Source: Aestuariibacter sp. GS-14 (GTDB lineage Bacteria; Pseudomonadota; Gammaproteobacteria; Enterobacterales; Alteromonadaceae). Taken from it: 64,000 nt of DNA. Of this stretch, positions 1-10,300 are shown in pieces; positions within the stretch are counted from its first letter, which is position 1; every line of letters begins with the position of its first letter. Location: assembly GCF_006494365.1 (NCBI RefSeq), contig NZ_VHIP01000003.1, forward strand, positions 310,001 to 374,000, written 5' to 3'. The notes below the pieces were generated by a model that worked only from the letters and a program-made list of their open reading frames with translations, had not been told where the DNA came from and did not search any database. Made by a program: the position numbers and the translations under genes.

Positions 1-46
1 GTGAGTATTTGTACAGTTAAAGCCTGTTAATAAGGTTTAAAAATGC

Positions 47-93
47 AAAAGGCGTCCTTGCTGACTAAATGATTAGCCAGACAGGACGCCTTT
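47..93. terminator. Hairpin, possible bidirectional terminator
   Basis: An inverted repeat pairs AAAGGCGTCC near 48-57 with GGACGCCTTT at 84-93, around a 26-nt loop. Read leftward, the stem is followed by a T-rich stretch (TTTTGCATTTTT), which suits termination on the minus strand. Its parent gene lies outside the window or is the decayed transposase, so the role is inferred from shape only. Confidence 0.4.
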
Positions 94-328
94 ATCCGTT
101 AAAAATTGTGACTTGTTTACTGCTTGGTACGTTTCAGTTTATGTAGAGCAGATATAATGCCAATTGATTAAAGTACTTTTAAAACAAAACTCTGGGCTAA
201 ATGATTAACGGAAGATAGAGCAGGAATGAACTATAGTTGCGCAGCAAAGAGTACATTGCGCACCAAATAAGAGCAGTGTAGTCAGGACAGGGAACAAACT
301 GGTGTAATGGTTGCACTCATTCCAACTA

Positions 329-565
329 TTACCCAAATGAAGATCCCAAGTAACCGAGAAACAGGATTTTAAAGAAGCGAACGGGGTCTGCGGCTGGTCT
401 GCCATTGATCTTACAATAAAGGTGATCGACTTCATCACGGATGAACTCAAAATCGATAGCCATATCGATAAGGCGAACCAGATGGTCTTCGGGAACCAGC
501 TCGTTGATGTAAACCATTTCGAGCTCAACTTGCTGAAGGGATTTGTCTTTTAGCTTGGTGAACAC
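329..565 (-). pseudogene. IS1182-type transposase remnant (N-terminal DUF772 part)
   Basis: The reading frame encodes about 78 residues that match the start of IS1182-family transposases: a VPEDHLVRLID segment, then NGRPAADPV and FFKILFLGYL, as in the DUF772 N-terminal domain. The frame then loses similarity and stops. An intact transposase of this family has roughly 450 residues or more, so this is a 5' fragment without the DDE catalytic core. I saw no matching inverted repeats. It sits just outside the left edge of the glycan-degradation genes and probably marks an old insertion or deletion junction. Confidence 0.7.
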
Positions 566-591
566 TCCTATTTCACTATGCCTAATAGATC

Positions 592-619
592 AAAGGCCCG
601 GACTTACGTCCTGGCCTTT
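592..619 (-). terminator. Terminator-like hairpin after the TonB-dependent receptor gene
   Basis: AAAGGCC (592-598) pairs with GGCCTTT (613-619). Inside, GGAC (600-603) pairs with GTCC (608-611) around a TTAC loop, with one C/T mismatch. It lies about 50 bp past the receptor stop codon. The T tract on either side is short (TTT), so strength is uncertain. Confidence 0.55.
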
Positions 620-670
620 GTCGTCAATCTGCAGCCTCTGGTGAGGTGGCGTATCAATTAATGTTGTATC

Positions 671-3169
671 TTAAAAGCTGTAACGAATGCTGATTCCGAC
701 TTCTCTTCTTGGGGTGTATTGTGTCACGCGAAAGTAACCTGAAGAACCTAATAAAGTGTCCATGCCACTCAGCGAGTTTACAGGTGCAGAAGTGTCTCCT
801 TGTAACGCCTGCTCTTCGTTAAGGACATTTTTCGCATACAGTCCCACTTCCCACAAACCTTCGCCTCCAACTATACCAGTATATAAGTTCAGCAATCCAT
901 AGGCATCAGCGGTGTAGCTTGAGTTATTATTTTCTCCGGTGTACAGATATACGGCCCGAACATAAGCTTCCATATCGTTACGCAACTGGAAGAAATATTC
1001 CGATAAGAGACTGAGTTTCCAATTAGGTAATAGTGAAACAGATGCATCGGATTTACACAATGCTACATATTTTCCGTAGCTACGGAAATCAGCTGCCGTA
1101 GGCGTGCCGTCGTCAGCAATACCATCAAAGTTTGAGTCATTACATGGTACTTCGGAATCTTGAATTGAGCTGGTCGAGTAGCTGTATCCAATTTTCATTT
1201 TCCAGTCGTCGGTCAGGCTCAGGTCCAGATCAACGTCGACTCCATCTACTGTAGCATCAGCATTTGACGTGAAATCAAAAGCGCCAATGTTGTCGCCAGA
1301 AATACAGTTCCCTGCAATCAGATAATAGGACGACTCACCATAATAAAAGAAGCCTTCAAAGTCCTGACGGAACAGTGCTACGTTAAGACGCGCTCGGTTG
1401 TCCCAAAGCGACGACTTTGCGCCAATTTCATATGATGTGGATTTTTCAGGATCTAAAAACACAAAATTTTCTAACGTTTCGTCCAATTCAGTGGTCAGAC
1501 CTACTATAGTTGGACCTGCACGCCATGATGTGCCAACCGTTCCGTAAACCATCAGATCGCGATTGAAGCGATGAGACAGTGATACATTGTATATAAGATT
1601 GTCGTCGTCTCTCTTATCTACGATGTCCTGCAATTTACTCGGAGAAATTGTGAGGTCACACACTCCTGTGTAAGTGCCTTCCCATGTCCCACCTGCCGGT
1701 CCGCAATAAGCTTCTGGCAGAGTCGCTAATGCAATTTTTGCGGAGCCGATATCTAATTGGTTATCACGTACAACATCAGACTGAATCTGGCGTAAACCCA
1801 ATGCAAGTTCAGTATTATCTGTAATATCAAAAGTAACATTTGCAAATATTGAGAATTCTTTGGCAGATGAGTCTGAAGTTAAGTATAGAGGGATAATGAA
1901 ATCTTCGTTAAATGAGGATAAATCCAAGCCCTCAAGTGGTGATCCAAATGTACCTGAAAGCGCACTGGCTTTATCATCTAGATACGTTGAATATTCGTTT
2001 TTATTGTAAAAAACTCCCACAGTATAATCGAACAGGTCAAACACTTTAGTCGCAGAAGAAATTCGCAACTCATGACTGTTTACTTCCGTATCTGAGTCAA
2101 GCAAACGGTATAACTCAGCACCTGGTACCCAATGAGCCTGGTCTCTGGGAGTCAATGAACTGGTTTGAGTTTTAGAATGCGAACCAATATAGCTAACTAC
2201 ATGGTTCATAACTGTCCAGTCAATTTGCGCAACCAATAAATCATTGTCTTGCTCTACATCTCGCGCACCGTCGGTAATACCCACTCTTTGATTAGGCGTA
2301 ATGACCGGGCCGTTCGCACCATCTGCACCATCACCAAAAACCTGAATAAATGATCTGCGATCCGTTTTTAGATTTTGATATACCAAATTGATTTCGAGGT
2401 TGTCCATCGGCGTAAACAACAAACTTGCGCGATATGCGTTAGTTTCTGCTTTTGGATCTTTATCATTGTAAAGACTCTTTACACCATCAATATCGTTTTG
2501 GTTATACAAACCTGAAAAACGCACCGCTAACATGTTTTCGATAATAGGCAGGTTAAACGCTCCTTGTATATTTGAAGAAGACAAATTTGATGCCGAAATA
2601 TTGAAGTAACCTTCTTGTCCATAGAGATCCGGACGACGTGCTGCAACGGTTATCGCTCCTGAAGGAGCTGAACGTCCACGCAATGTACCTTGCGGTCCAC
2701 TCAAGACTTCTATCTGGCCGATGTCGAACATGGATTGGAAAGCTGTACTTGATTCAATAGGCGCATCGTTGAAATAGAAATCGATTGTAGGTGTTGCACT
2801 GGTTTCTGCAACATATGACACACCGCGCATTGATGCCGATGAACTAAATCCATTTGATTCACTGTTCAACGACAGTCCGGGTACAACATATTCGATGTCT
2901 TCAAAGTCCAGAAGGTTTAATTTCTCCATCAATTCGGAGTTTACAGCACGTACAGTTTGTGGCACGTCCTGAATGCTTTCACCGACACGGCGTGCTTTTA
3001 CTTCAATTACTTCCTGAATGTTCTCAACACTTTCTTCATTCGTACTCTGTGCTTGCGTTGTGGGCAAAACGGCAAGTAGTGATGCACCAATGAGATATTT
3101 GAGGCGGCACGACTTTAATCCGTGCTTCAAAGACGTTGTAATTCTATTGTATTTTAGTGTGTGTTCCAT
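671..3169 (-). CDS. TonB-dependent outer-membrane receptor
   Basis: This 832-residue protein is a TonB-dependent receptor, an outer-membrane beta-barrel that imports ligands using TonB energy. A signal peptide ends near residue 40 (AVLPTTQA). A TonB-box-like stretch follows at about 54-60 (VIEVKAR). The plug domain spans about 65-180, with QDVPQTV near its start and the typical VLSGPQGTLRGRSAPSGAI segment. The rest is the barrel, ending in IRYSF with the expected terminal phenylalanine. It is transcribed away from two alpha-L-rhamnosidase genes, so import of a rhamnose-containing oligosaccharide or glycoside is the best guess; siderophore uptake cannot be excluded from sequence alone. Two degenerate copies of the window's recurring palindrome lie about 135-160 bp upstream. 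The sequence appears intact. Confidence 0.9.
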   Translation of the reverse strand: MEHTLKYNRITTSLKHGLKSCRLKYLIGASLLAVLPTTQAQSTNEESVENIQEVIEVKARRVGESIQDVPQTVRAVNSELMEKLNLLDFEDIEYVVPGLSLNSESNGFSSSASMRGVSYVAETSATPTIDFYFNDAPIESSTAFQSMFDIGQIEVLSGPQGTLRGRSAPSGAITVAARRPDLYGQEGYFNISASNLSSSNIQGAFNLPIIENMLAVRFSGLYNQNDIDGVKSLYNDKDPKAETNAYRASLLFTPMDNLEINLVYQNLKTDRRSFIQVFGDGADGANGPVITPNQRVGITDGARDVEQDNDLLVAQIDWTVMNHVVSYIGSHSKTQTSSLTPRDQAHWVPGAELYRLLDSDTEVNSHELRISSATKVFDLFDYTVGVFYNKNEYSTYLDDKASALSGTFGSPLEGLDLSSFNEDFIIPLYLTSDSSAKEFSIFANVTFDITDNTELALGLRQIQSDVVRDNQLDIGSAKIALATLPEAYCGPAGGTWEGTYTGVCDLTISPSKLQDIVDKRDDDNLIYNVSLSHRFNRDLMVYGTVGTSWRAGPTIVGLTTELDETLENFVFLDPEKSTSYEIGAKSSLWDNRARLNVALFRQDFEGFFYYGESSYYLIAGNCISGDNIGAFDFTSNADATVDGVDVDLDLSLTDDWKMKIGYSYSTSSIQDSEVPCNDSNFDGIADDGTPTAADFRSYGKYVALCKSDASVSLLPNWKLSLLSEYFFQLRNDMEAYVRAVYLYTGENNNSSYTADAYGLLNLYTGIVGGEGLWEVGLYAKNVLNEEQALQGDTSAPVNSLSGMDTLLGSSGYFRVTQYTPRREVGISIRYSF

Positions 3170-3302
3170 ATGAGTTCCTATGTTCAGACCCCAACCAATA
3201 CTGGTTATTTAAACATTACGCATACTCAAGTAAGAGTAAGTTACATTTGAATAGCTATGAATCAACAACTACTCATCATGCAATAACGTGGATGCATTTA
3301 AA

Positions 3303-3328
3303 ATCTCCAACGATGCATCTTTAGCGAT
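3303..3328. promoter_or_regulatory. Paired degenerate operator palindromes before the receptor gene
   Basis: ATCTCCAACGAT (3303-3314) and ATCTTTAGCGAT (3317-3328) match the recurring palindrome ATCTCTAGAGAT at 9 and 10 of 12 positions. Their centres are 14 bp apart, the same spacing as before the efflux operon. They lie about 135 bp upstream of the receptor start. Function is inferred from recurrence. Confidence 0.45.
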
Positions 3329-3913
3329 ATATTATAATCGAGATTGACGATTTGCAACCACATTTTTACATTATGTTAATAATTATGAGATGTGTAACTT
3401 TAAGACTATAAGCGGGAGGTAACGGCTTTGTTTGTTCTAAGTTTATGTTTTAATATGATTTTTATTGAAGCTGGTCGGTCTGTGAGACAGAAAGATTTGA
3501 ATTTATTTACATGAATTAAACATTTTTAAAGTTACTAATATACGGGGTAATTTAAGATTCAGCTTTATAGTTCTATTCGTAGTAATGAAGTCTCGTCACA
3601 TCACATAATGTCGGGGGATTTATGTGAGTTCATTGCTGCCACGCATCAGACAACCAAGCTGAACGTGAATCTATTGTAATTCAATCATTTTTCCTATCAT
3701 GTGTTATCGCTGACCGTAACTCTTTATATGACTGTATTCATATTTAAACCAAATGTGATAGTGCAAAATTCTTAACAATTTCTTTGCTGATTGACCGTAG
3801 TACAAGAATGAATACATATATTGGAAATGTAATTTTATATATATTTTTCAATAATCTAGTGTTTTTCTGTTCTGTTTATACTAGTCACAAATTCCAATGT
3901 TACTCAAATTAAC

Positions 3914-3925
3914 ATCTTTACAGAT
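3914..3925. promoter_or_regulatory. Operator-like palindrome before the first GH78
   Basis: ATCTTTACAGAT, preceded by AC as in the best sites, matches ATCTCTAGAGAT at 10 of 12 positions. It is centred about 70 bp upstream of the GH78 start, comparable to the uxuA site, which is about 60 bp upstream of its gene. A weaker TCTAGA-centred sequence lies 21 bp further on, near 3940. Confidence 0.45.
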
Positions 3926-3989
3926 TTATTTGGCCTGTCTAGAATGATTTGAAAAATTTGATTGAATATTGGCTGAATAGTGAGGATGT

Positions 3990-6900
3990 ATGCCGTTAAA
4001 TCGACGCAATTTTTTAAAGTTAACCAGTAGTTCTGTACTGGTAACGGCAATGCCACTTTCTTATGCAGGTTCTTTATTCAATGAATGCAAAACAAAGGGT
4101 GGTTACGGTGGCGTAGAGGCTGCGTTAAACCAAAAAAGCCGGGTATTGAGCCTCAACCAACATGTGCCTGTTTTCTCATGGCAAACCGTTCAAACAAAAG
4201 CTCCGTCGGCTTTTATGCAGTCTGCGTATCGTGTGGTTGTTGCTACTACGCCTAAAAAGCTGGAAATGTGCGAGTACGATCTCTGGGATAGCGGCAAAAT
4301 TGACTCAATGACTTCTTGCGGCGTGACTTATCAGGGCAAAAACTTACCATCCAACACTACATTTTATTGGCAGGTGATGGTGTGGGGAAGTAATGGGGTA
4401 TTGTCTGGGATCAGTGATATTGCTTCTAGCGAAACCGGACTTAGGTCATCGTCAGATTGGAAAGGCCATTGGATCGCTTCAGAAAGTCCGGTGATGAAAT
4501 TGGACCGGGAATTTGGATTTCAATGGAATTATTTGTCTCTTGGCAGCAGCGTACGTTTTCCTCCCGCGCCTTCATCATTGGTCCCAGTAAAAGCAAAGAT
4601 TCCCGTTTCTAAAGCGGCCAAATTAACGTTGTTTTTTGCTATTGAAGGGGTGATCACCGAACTTAAATTGAATGGGCATCCGTTCAACCTAATGGACATA
4701 ATGAATATACGCTACGGTACGAGAGAACCCTTTGAAGTGACCTGGGAGGTCCCCGAAGGTGAGGTATTGCTGGAAGCCCGCGTATTTACCATGACGTCGA
4801 AAAAGCCTTACGTCAATTTTGCCACTATGGTTCGGTTAGCGCATGAAGATGGTACCTATTCACGTCAACACCCGGACTGGCAGAAAATAGACACGGCTGG
4901 AAACTGGGTTGAAGTTGAAAAAGATTCCAAAAACACTAAAACACCCTGGCCGCCACAACACCCGCAGATGCATCGTCGCAGTTTTACATTGACCAAGCCA
5001 GTGAAACAGGCCCGTCTGTACGCCTCTGCGTTAGGTGCAATGGCACTTTTTATTAATGGACACAGAGTAGGGGATGCAGTGCTCCAGCCAGGCAGTACTG
5101 ATTTTAGCAAGCGCGCACTCTATGTTGCAGAAGATGTAACAGATCTACTGCTTACTGGCGACAACGCACTGGGGAGCATGGTTGGCGATGGTTGGTACGG
5201 CAGTTTTCTGATGCCACAAAGCCGGTTTAATTTTGGCCCGGCACCTTTGCGCTTCATCGTACAGTTAGAAGTTATTTATGACGACGGCACAAAAGCGATT
5301 GTGACCAGCGATGAAAATTGGAAAAGCACAGCTTCTCCGGTTGTTGAATCTGAACTCTACAACGGTGAAATTTATGATGCTAGGCTGGAACAGGACGGAT
5401 GGAGCAAGCCAGGCTATAACCCTGTTGGTTGGAATGAGAGCCATTTTGCTGACGCGCCTGCAATTGAACTCAACGCCCATGAGGCAGAGCCTGTCACCCG
5501 AAATAAAGTGATAGCACCAATTTCAATCAATAAGTTATCCAATGGAGACTACCTGATTGATTACGGGCAAAACTTTTCTGGCTGGCTACGGTTACAAACC
5601 CCGGTTTCAAAAGATCAAAAGGTTACTATGCGATTCGCAGAAATCTTGTCTGCAAATGGTGAGGTGGACCAGAGTAACTTAAGAACGGCAAAGGCACGCG
5701 ATGTCTACATTGGCAATGGGAAGCCAGTTAACTACGAACCTTATTTTACTTATCACGGTTTTCGCTATGCCCAAATCAGTGGCTTAAAAGCCAAGCCTAA
5801 TCAAAACGAAGTCATGGGTGTGGTGGTACACAATGGCCTGGCAGAAACGGGGGAGTTTACAAGTGGAAATGCCCAAATTAATAAAATATGGGAAAACACA
5901 CTGTGGAGTCAGCGTTCTAACTTTCTGTCGGTTCCCACTGACTGTCCTCAACGTGACGAGCGATTGGGATGGACCGGTGATGCCAATGTATTCTGGGATA
6001 CCGCTGCTTACAATATGCAGGTGAATGGTTTTACGCGCAAATTTGTGACCGACATTGTTGATACGCAGAATCAAAATGGCGTACCAAAATTGTGGGCGCC
6101 CAATTCTGATCCGCACAAGGCTGATAGTGCCACGCCGGGCTGGTCTGACGCCATTATTACGTTGCCTTACGTAGTGTGGCAGCACTATGGTGATTTAAGC
6201 CTGTTTGCCCGCTACAAAGCGGAGTTGACCAATTATCTTAATGGCGTGCTTGCGACAAATCCCGATGGTGTGTGGCGAAATGATCGTGGAGAAGACTATG
6301 GAGACTGGTTGTCGGTGGACGCGAAGAACCCTGAGGATGAAACGACACCTAAAGATCTCGTTGGCACAGCTTATCTGTATCTTTCAATGTATCGATTTTC
6401 ACAAATGTGTGAAGCAAGCGGAGATAAAGCCAGCAGCAAATACTGGTTTGATCTCGCATCACATACACGCAAACAATTTGACCACCACTTTATCCAAAGC
6501 AACGGTATGGTGGGTAACAACAGTCATACCGGCTATATCCTTGCATTAGCATTTGATTTAACCCCGGACAATAAAATAGACCAGGTTGGAAAAGCTTTTG
6601 TGAAGGCTATTCGTGACCGCGGTACGATGCTCACTACCGGCTTTTTAGGTACTCCGTTTGCATTGGACGCCCTTGCGAAAGTTGGTCAAACAGACCTGAT
6701 TTACGAGCTGTTGTTGCGCAACGAATATCCGTCATGGGGATACATGATTAAGAAAGGCGCAACGAGTGTGTGGGAACGTTGGAACGGTGACGTCGGCAAT
6801 GTCTCAATGAATTCTTACAATCATTACGCATTGGGTGCGGTAAGCGGATTTCTGTACCGCAAAGTCGCTGGTATTGAAGTATCCAAACCCGGTTGTGAGG

Positions 6901-7202
6901 AGATAAAAATCGCGCCTCTGTTCTCTGACAAGATTGGCCATTGTTCAGCGACATACGCCAGTATTAAAGGCGACATCCATGTGAGCTGGCGTTACGTTAC
7001 TGCCGACCGTATAGAGTGCGAAGTCACAATCCCGGCCAATTGCCATGGACTACTCGAGTTTCCTGATACCTTCGTGCCAGTCACGCTAAACGGGTCGTCT
7101 GATATTGCAGAATTAGAGAATGTCCTTGCTTTGACTGTTCAGAACGGTACCTGGGAAGCAAAGGTTCTGCCTGGTCGCTACACATTGAATTTCAACGCTT
7201 GA
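3990..7202 (+). CDS. Tat-exported GH78 alpha-L-rhamnosidase (copy 1)
   Basis: This 1070-residue protein is a glycoside hydrolase family 78 alpha-L-rhamnosidase, which removes terminal L-rhamnose from glycans or glycosides. The N-terminus carries a twin-arginine motif (NRRNFLK, residues 4-10) followed by a hydrophobic stretch, so it should be exported folded. Beta-sandwich accessory domains fill about the first 630 residues. The hallmark DCPQRDERLGWTGD, at residues 651-664, opens the (alpha/alpha)6 catalytic barrel and holds the acidic catalytic residues. A C-terminal beta-sandwich follows. The ATG is preceded by GAGGA. A close paralogue follows 101 bp downstream on the same strand, and the TonB-dependent receptor is divergent. 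The likely substrate is rhamnose at the non-reducing end of an algal or plant glycan; specificity cannot be read from the sequence. Confidence 0.92.
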   Translation: MPLNRRNFLKLTSSSVLVTAMPLSYAGSLFNECKTKGGYGGVEAALNQKSRVLSLNQHVPVFSWQTVQTKAPSAFMQSAYRVVVATTPKKLEMCEYDLWDSGKIDSMTSCGVTYQGKNLPSNTTFYWQVMVWGSNGVLSGISDIASSETGLRSSSDWKGHWIASESPVMKLDREFGFQWNYLSLGSSVRFPPAPSSLVPVKAKIPVSKAAKLTLFFAIEGVITELKLNGHPFNLMDIMNIRYGTREPFEVTWEVPEGEVLLEARVFTMTSKKPYVNFATMVRLAHEDGTYSRQHPDWQKIDTAGNWVEVEKDSKNTKTPWPPQHPQMHRRSFTLTKPVKQARLYASALGAMALFINGHRVGDAVLQPGSTDFSKRALYVAEDVTDLLLTGDNALGSMVGDGWYGSFLMPQSRFNFGPAPLRFIVQLEVIYDDGTKAIVTSDENWKSTASPVVESELYNGEIYDARLEQDGWSKPGYNPVGWNESHFADAPAIELNAHEAEPVTRNKVIAPISINKLSNGDYLIDYGQNFSGWLRLQTPVSKDQKVTMRFAEILSANGEVDQSNLRTAKARDVYIGNGKPVNYEPYFTYHGFRYAQISGLKAKPNQNEVMGVVVHNGLAETGEFTSGNAQINKIWENTLWSQRSNFLSVPTDCPQRDERLGWTGDANVFWDTAAYNMQVNGFTRKFVTDIVDTQNQNGVPKLWAPNSDPHKADSATPGWSDAIITLPYVVWQHYGDLSLFARYKAELTNYLNGVLATNPDGVWRNDRGEDYGDWLSVDAKNPEDETTPKDLVGTAYLYLSMYRFSQMCEASGDKASSKYWFDLASHTRKQFDHHFIQSNGMVGNNSHTGYILALAFDLTPDNKIDQVGKAFVKAIRDRGTMLTTGFLGTPFALDALAKVGQTDLIYELLLRNEYPSWGYMIKKGATSVWERWNGDVGNVSMNSYNHYALGAVSGFLYRKVAGIEVSKPGCEEIKIAPLFSDKIGHCSATYASIKGDIHVSWRYVTADRIECEVTIPANCHGLLEFPDTFVPVTLNGSSDIAELENVLALTVQNGTWEAKVLPGRYTLNFNA

Positions 7203-7241
7203 TTTGGCGAGTAAAACCGACAAGTCGTGAATTGTTTTACG

Positions 7242-7282
7242 TCAGCCAGGCCGTTGAATTTCGAGTTCAGGTAGCTGGCTGA
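7242..7282 (+). terminator. Intercistronic hairpin between the two GH78 genes
   Basis: TCAGCCAG (7242-7249) and CTGGCTGA (7275-7282) form a perfect 8-bp inverted repeat around a 25-nt loop. No T tract follows. It may stabilise the upstream mRNA or partly attenuate read-through into the second GH78 gene; this is inference from position. Confidence 0.35.
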
Positions 7283-7303
7283 TTATATACGAGGACATTT
7301 GTA

Positions 7304-10300
7304 ATGAATGAGAATCGCCGAGATTTTCTAAAAATATCTGCCAGTGCAGTTATTGTTACTGCTTTACCCATGGGCTGTTCACTGCATTCTGGTGCGCAGT
7401 CACAGGTAAGTAAACAGGCTAAATCGGAGTCGTTGCTGGTTAATCAACTTGGCTCTCCTTTGCATATTCACAATCAAAATCCTGCTTTTGCGTGGGCTTT
7501 TAATCAACAATCAGCAACTTTTACGCAACGCAGCTACCGGATACTTGTCGCGAGTGCCAAAAGCATACTTCTGGAAAATGAATACGATGTTTGGGATTCC
7601 GGGAAAGTCCCGTCTGCGCAGAGTGCCGGTGTTGTCTATGCCGGGCCAGCGCTGGAGCAGCAAACCACTTATTATTGGAAAGTGCAGGTATGGCACAATG
7701 GCGATGAAGGTTTTTCTGAAAGTAACGTAAGCCAATGGGAGACAGGATTATTTTCAAGTGACGACTGGAAGGCGCAATGGATCGCTGCAGAAAACCAGGC
7801 GCAACGAGAAGACCGTGAATTTGGTATGACGTGGTACACTTTTCCGCTTCCTTTAGGCAAGCGTTTCGAGTACCCACCTAAACCCCCGAAGCAAATATGG
7901 ACCCGATTACGTTTTTCAACAGCGGAACAATCCTCTGTAGAGCTTAATTACGCCATCGTTGGTGAAATTAAAGCGATGGAAATGAACGGCGAAGCTGTGG
8001 AACTGCCTCCTCATCCCGACAATGCATTTGGTATGAGAAAGCCCTTTAAACTCCAGTTTGATTTGCCAAAAGGTGACTTCACACTGGCAGTAAAAATCAC
8101 CGCACAAACCAGTGTTTTTCGTCCGCCCTACGTAAATTTCGCCTCGATGTTGAAGATTACGGAAAAGCTAACCGGCAACATTTTGAGAGTCAAAGATGGG
8201 TGGCAGTACGCAACAGAGCTAGGAGGCTGGGCCAAACTAGATACCGTTGAGCCTGCCCCTGTCGAGCCTTGGGCTCCGGCTCCGGCAAATTATCTGCGTC
8301 GAACCTTTACCTTGAAAAAAAGGGTTAAGAAAGCCCGACTTTATTCAACTGCATTGGGCGGTTATACGTTAACCCTGAATGGTGACAATACCAGCTCAGC
8401 AGTACTGCAACCCGAAAGTTCCGACTTTGCAAAGCGTGCAATGTATAACGCTAATGACGTAACAGCATTGTTAAAGCCGGGAGAAAATGTGCTGGCAACA
8501 ATTGTGGGCGATGGTTGGTATGCCAGTTATGTCGCGCGTGGTACCCGTTTTAGTTACGGCCCGGCACCTTTGCGCCTGCTGGCACAGTTAGACATTGAGT
8601 ACAATGACGGTACAAAAGAACGTATTTGTACCGATGACAAATGGAAAGTACACACGTCACCTGTTTTATCTTCAGAAATATACGACGGTGAAGTCTATGA
8701 TGCCAGGCTGGAATTACCAGGCTGGAATGCGCCTGGATTTAGCGATAGCGGTTGGGAAAATGCACAACTCGCCGATAAGCCGCCTATTTCTATTGTTGCC
8801 AGGGACAGTCAACCTATCGAGCGTACTTTAACCTTGTCCCCGCAATCTGTTACCCCCCTTGATAATGGTGATTATGTTGTTGACTACGGACAGAATTTCT
8901 CTGGCTGGGTTCACCTTGGGATGTATGTTGGTATGGGGCAAAAGGTAACGCTGCGTTTTGCCGAAGTACTAAATGACGATGGCTCTGTAGACCAGTCTAA
9001 TTTGCGTGCTGCATTGAGTCGGGATATCTATATTGGTAAGGGCGCTGTCGCTAATTATGAACCTTACTTTACCTATCATGGCTTCAGATATGTTCAGATT
9101 AGCGGATTAGATAAGGCACCGGCTAAAAGCGAACTTACCGGACAGGTTATTCACAATAACCTGCCTATTTCAGGTAAGTTTAAGTGTGGAAGTGCGTTGA
9201 TTAATCGCTTTTGGGAAAATACCCAGTGGAGTCAGCGTTCCAATTTCGTCGCTGTACCGACTGATTGTCCTCAGCGGGATGAACGTCTGGGTTGGACTGG
9301 AGACGCAAATGTTTTTTGGGATACAGCTGCGTATAACATGGATATTGGTGGGTTTACTCGTAAATTTATGACCGACATCAGAGATGCCCAACAAGAAAAC
9401 GGCACACCACCTTTATGGGCACCCAAGCCAGTTCCTGATCCGCTGCCGTTTCCGACTCCAGGCTGGGCTGATGGCATTGTTAATTTGCCTTATGTCGCCT
9501 GGCAGCATTATGGTGACACCGCAGTAATACGAGACAATCTCTCGGCAATGGAACGCTACCTTAACTACGTGGTGAGTCTTAATGAAGATCTGGTTTGGAA
9601 AAACGGCAGAGGTTTCGACTTTGGAGATCATTTGTCTATTGGTTATAAAAGCGGACGTGATGAACCAACACCGAAAGATCTGATTGGTACCGCTTTTTTA
9701 TACCGTTCTATGCAACAGTTTGCTGATATGGCAGCCGCGGTGGGTGAGACCGCTAAGGCTGAATCCTGGCGGAATAGGCTACCACTCTGCAAGGCTAATT
9801 TTAACAAAGCCTTCGTACAAGCAGACGGTAGCGTAGGTAATGGTAGTCATTGCAGTTATATTCTGGCCATTGAGTTTGGTTTACTCGATGCGGATATGGT
9901 ACAGAAAGCCGGTAAGAAATTAGCACAGGCTATTCGTGATGCTGGCACCATGTTAACGACCGGTTTTTTGGGGACTCCCTTTGCATTGGATGCGCTTACC
10001 CGTGTCGACGAATATGAATTGATTTGTGATTTGTTACTGCGTGATGCTTACCCATCTTGGGGGTATATGGTCAAGAAGGGCGCAACTACAATCTGGGAGC
10101 GCTGGAATGGCGATGTGGGCGACGTAGCGATGAACTCCTACAATCACTATGCGCTGGGTGCAGTAACTGGGTTCTTGTATCGGCGCATTGCCGGTATTGA
10201 AGGCACCTCTCCCGGGTTTGCTACATTTAAGGTCGCGCCAATTCTCTCAGAAAGACTCGGGTATTGTGAGTCTGAACATAAATGTGTGAAGGGCGCAATT

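Larger units (their letters stand above)
3170..3989. other. 820-bp AT-rich divergent intergenic region
   Basis: This long spacer separates the divergent receptor and first GH78 genes. I see no convincing ORF. It holds regulatory palindromes at both ends (3303-3328 and 3914-3925, listed separately), and presumably both promoters. A 7-bp inverted repeat, GATGCAT at 3291-3297 with ATGCATC at 3313-3319, overlaps the receptor-side palindromes. Confidence 0.5.

Noticed and set aside
205-528. A 107-residue minus-strand frame
   Set aside because: It overlaps the IS1182-type fragment in another frame, and its residues resemble no protein; it is a shadow of the decayed transposase.
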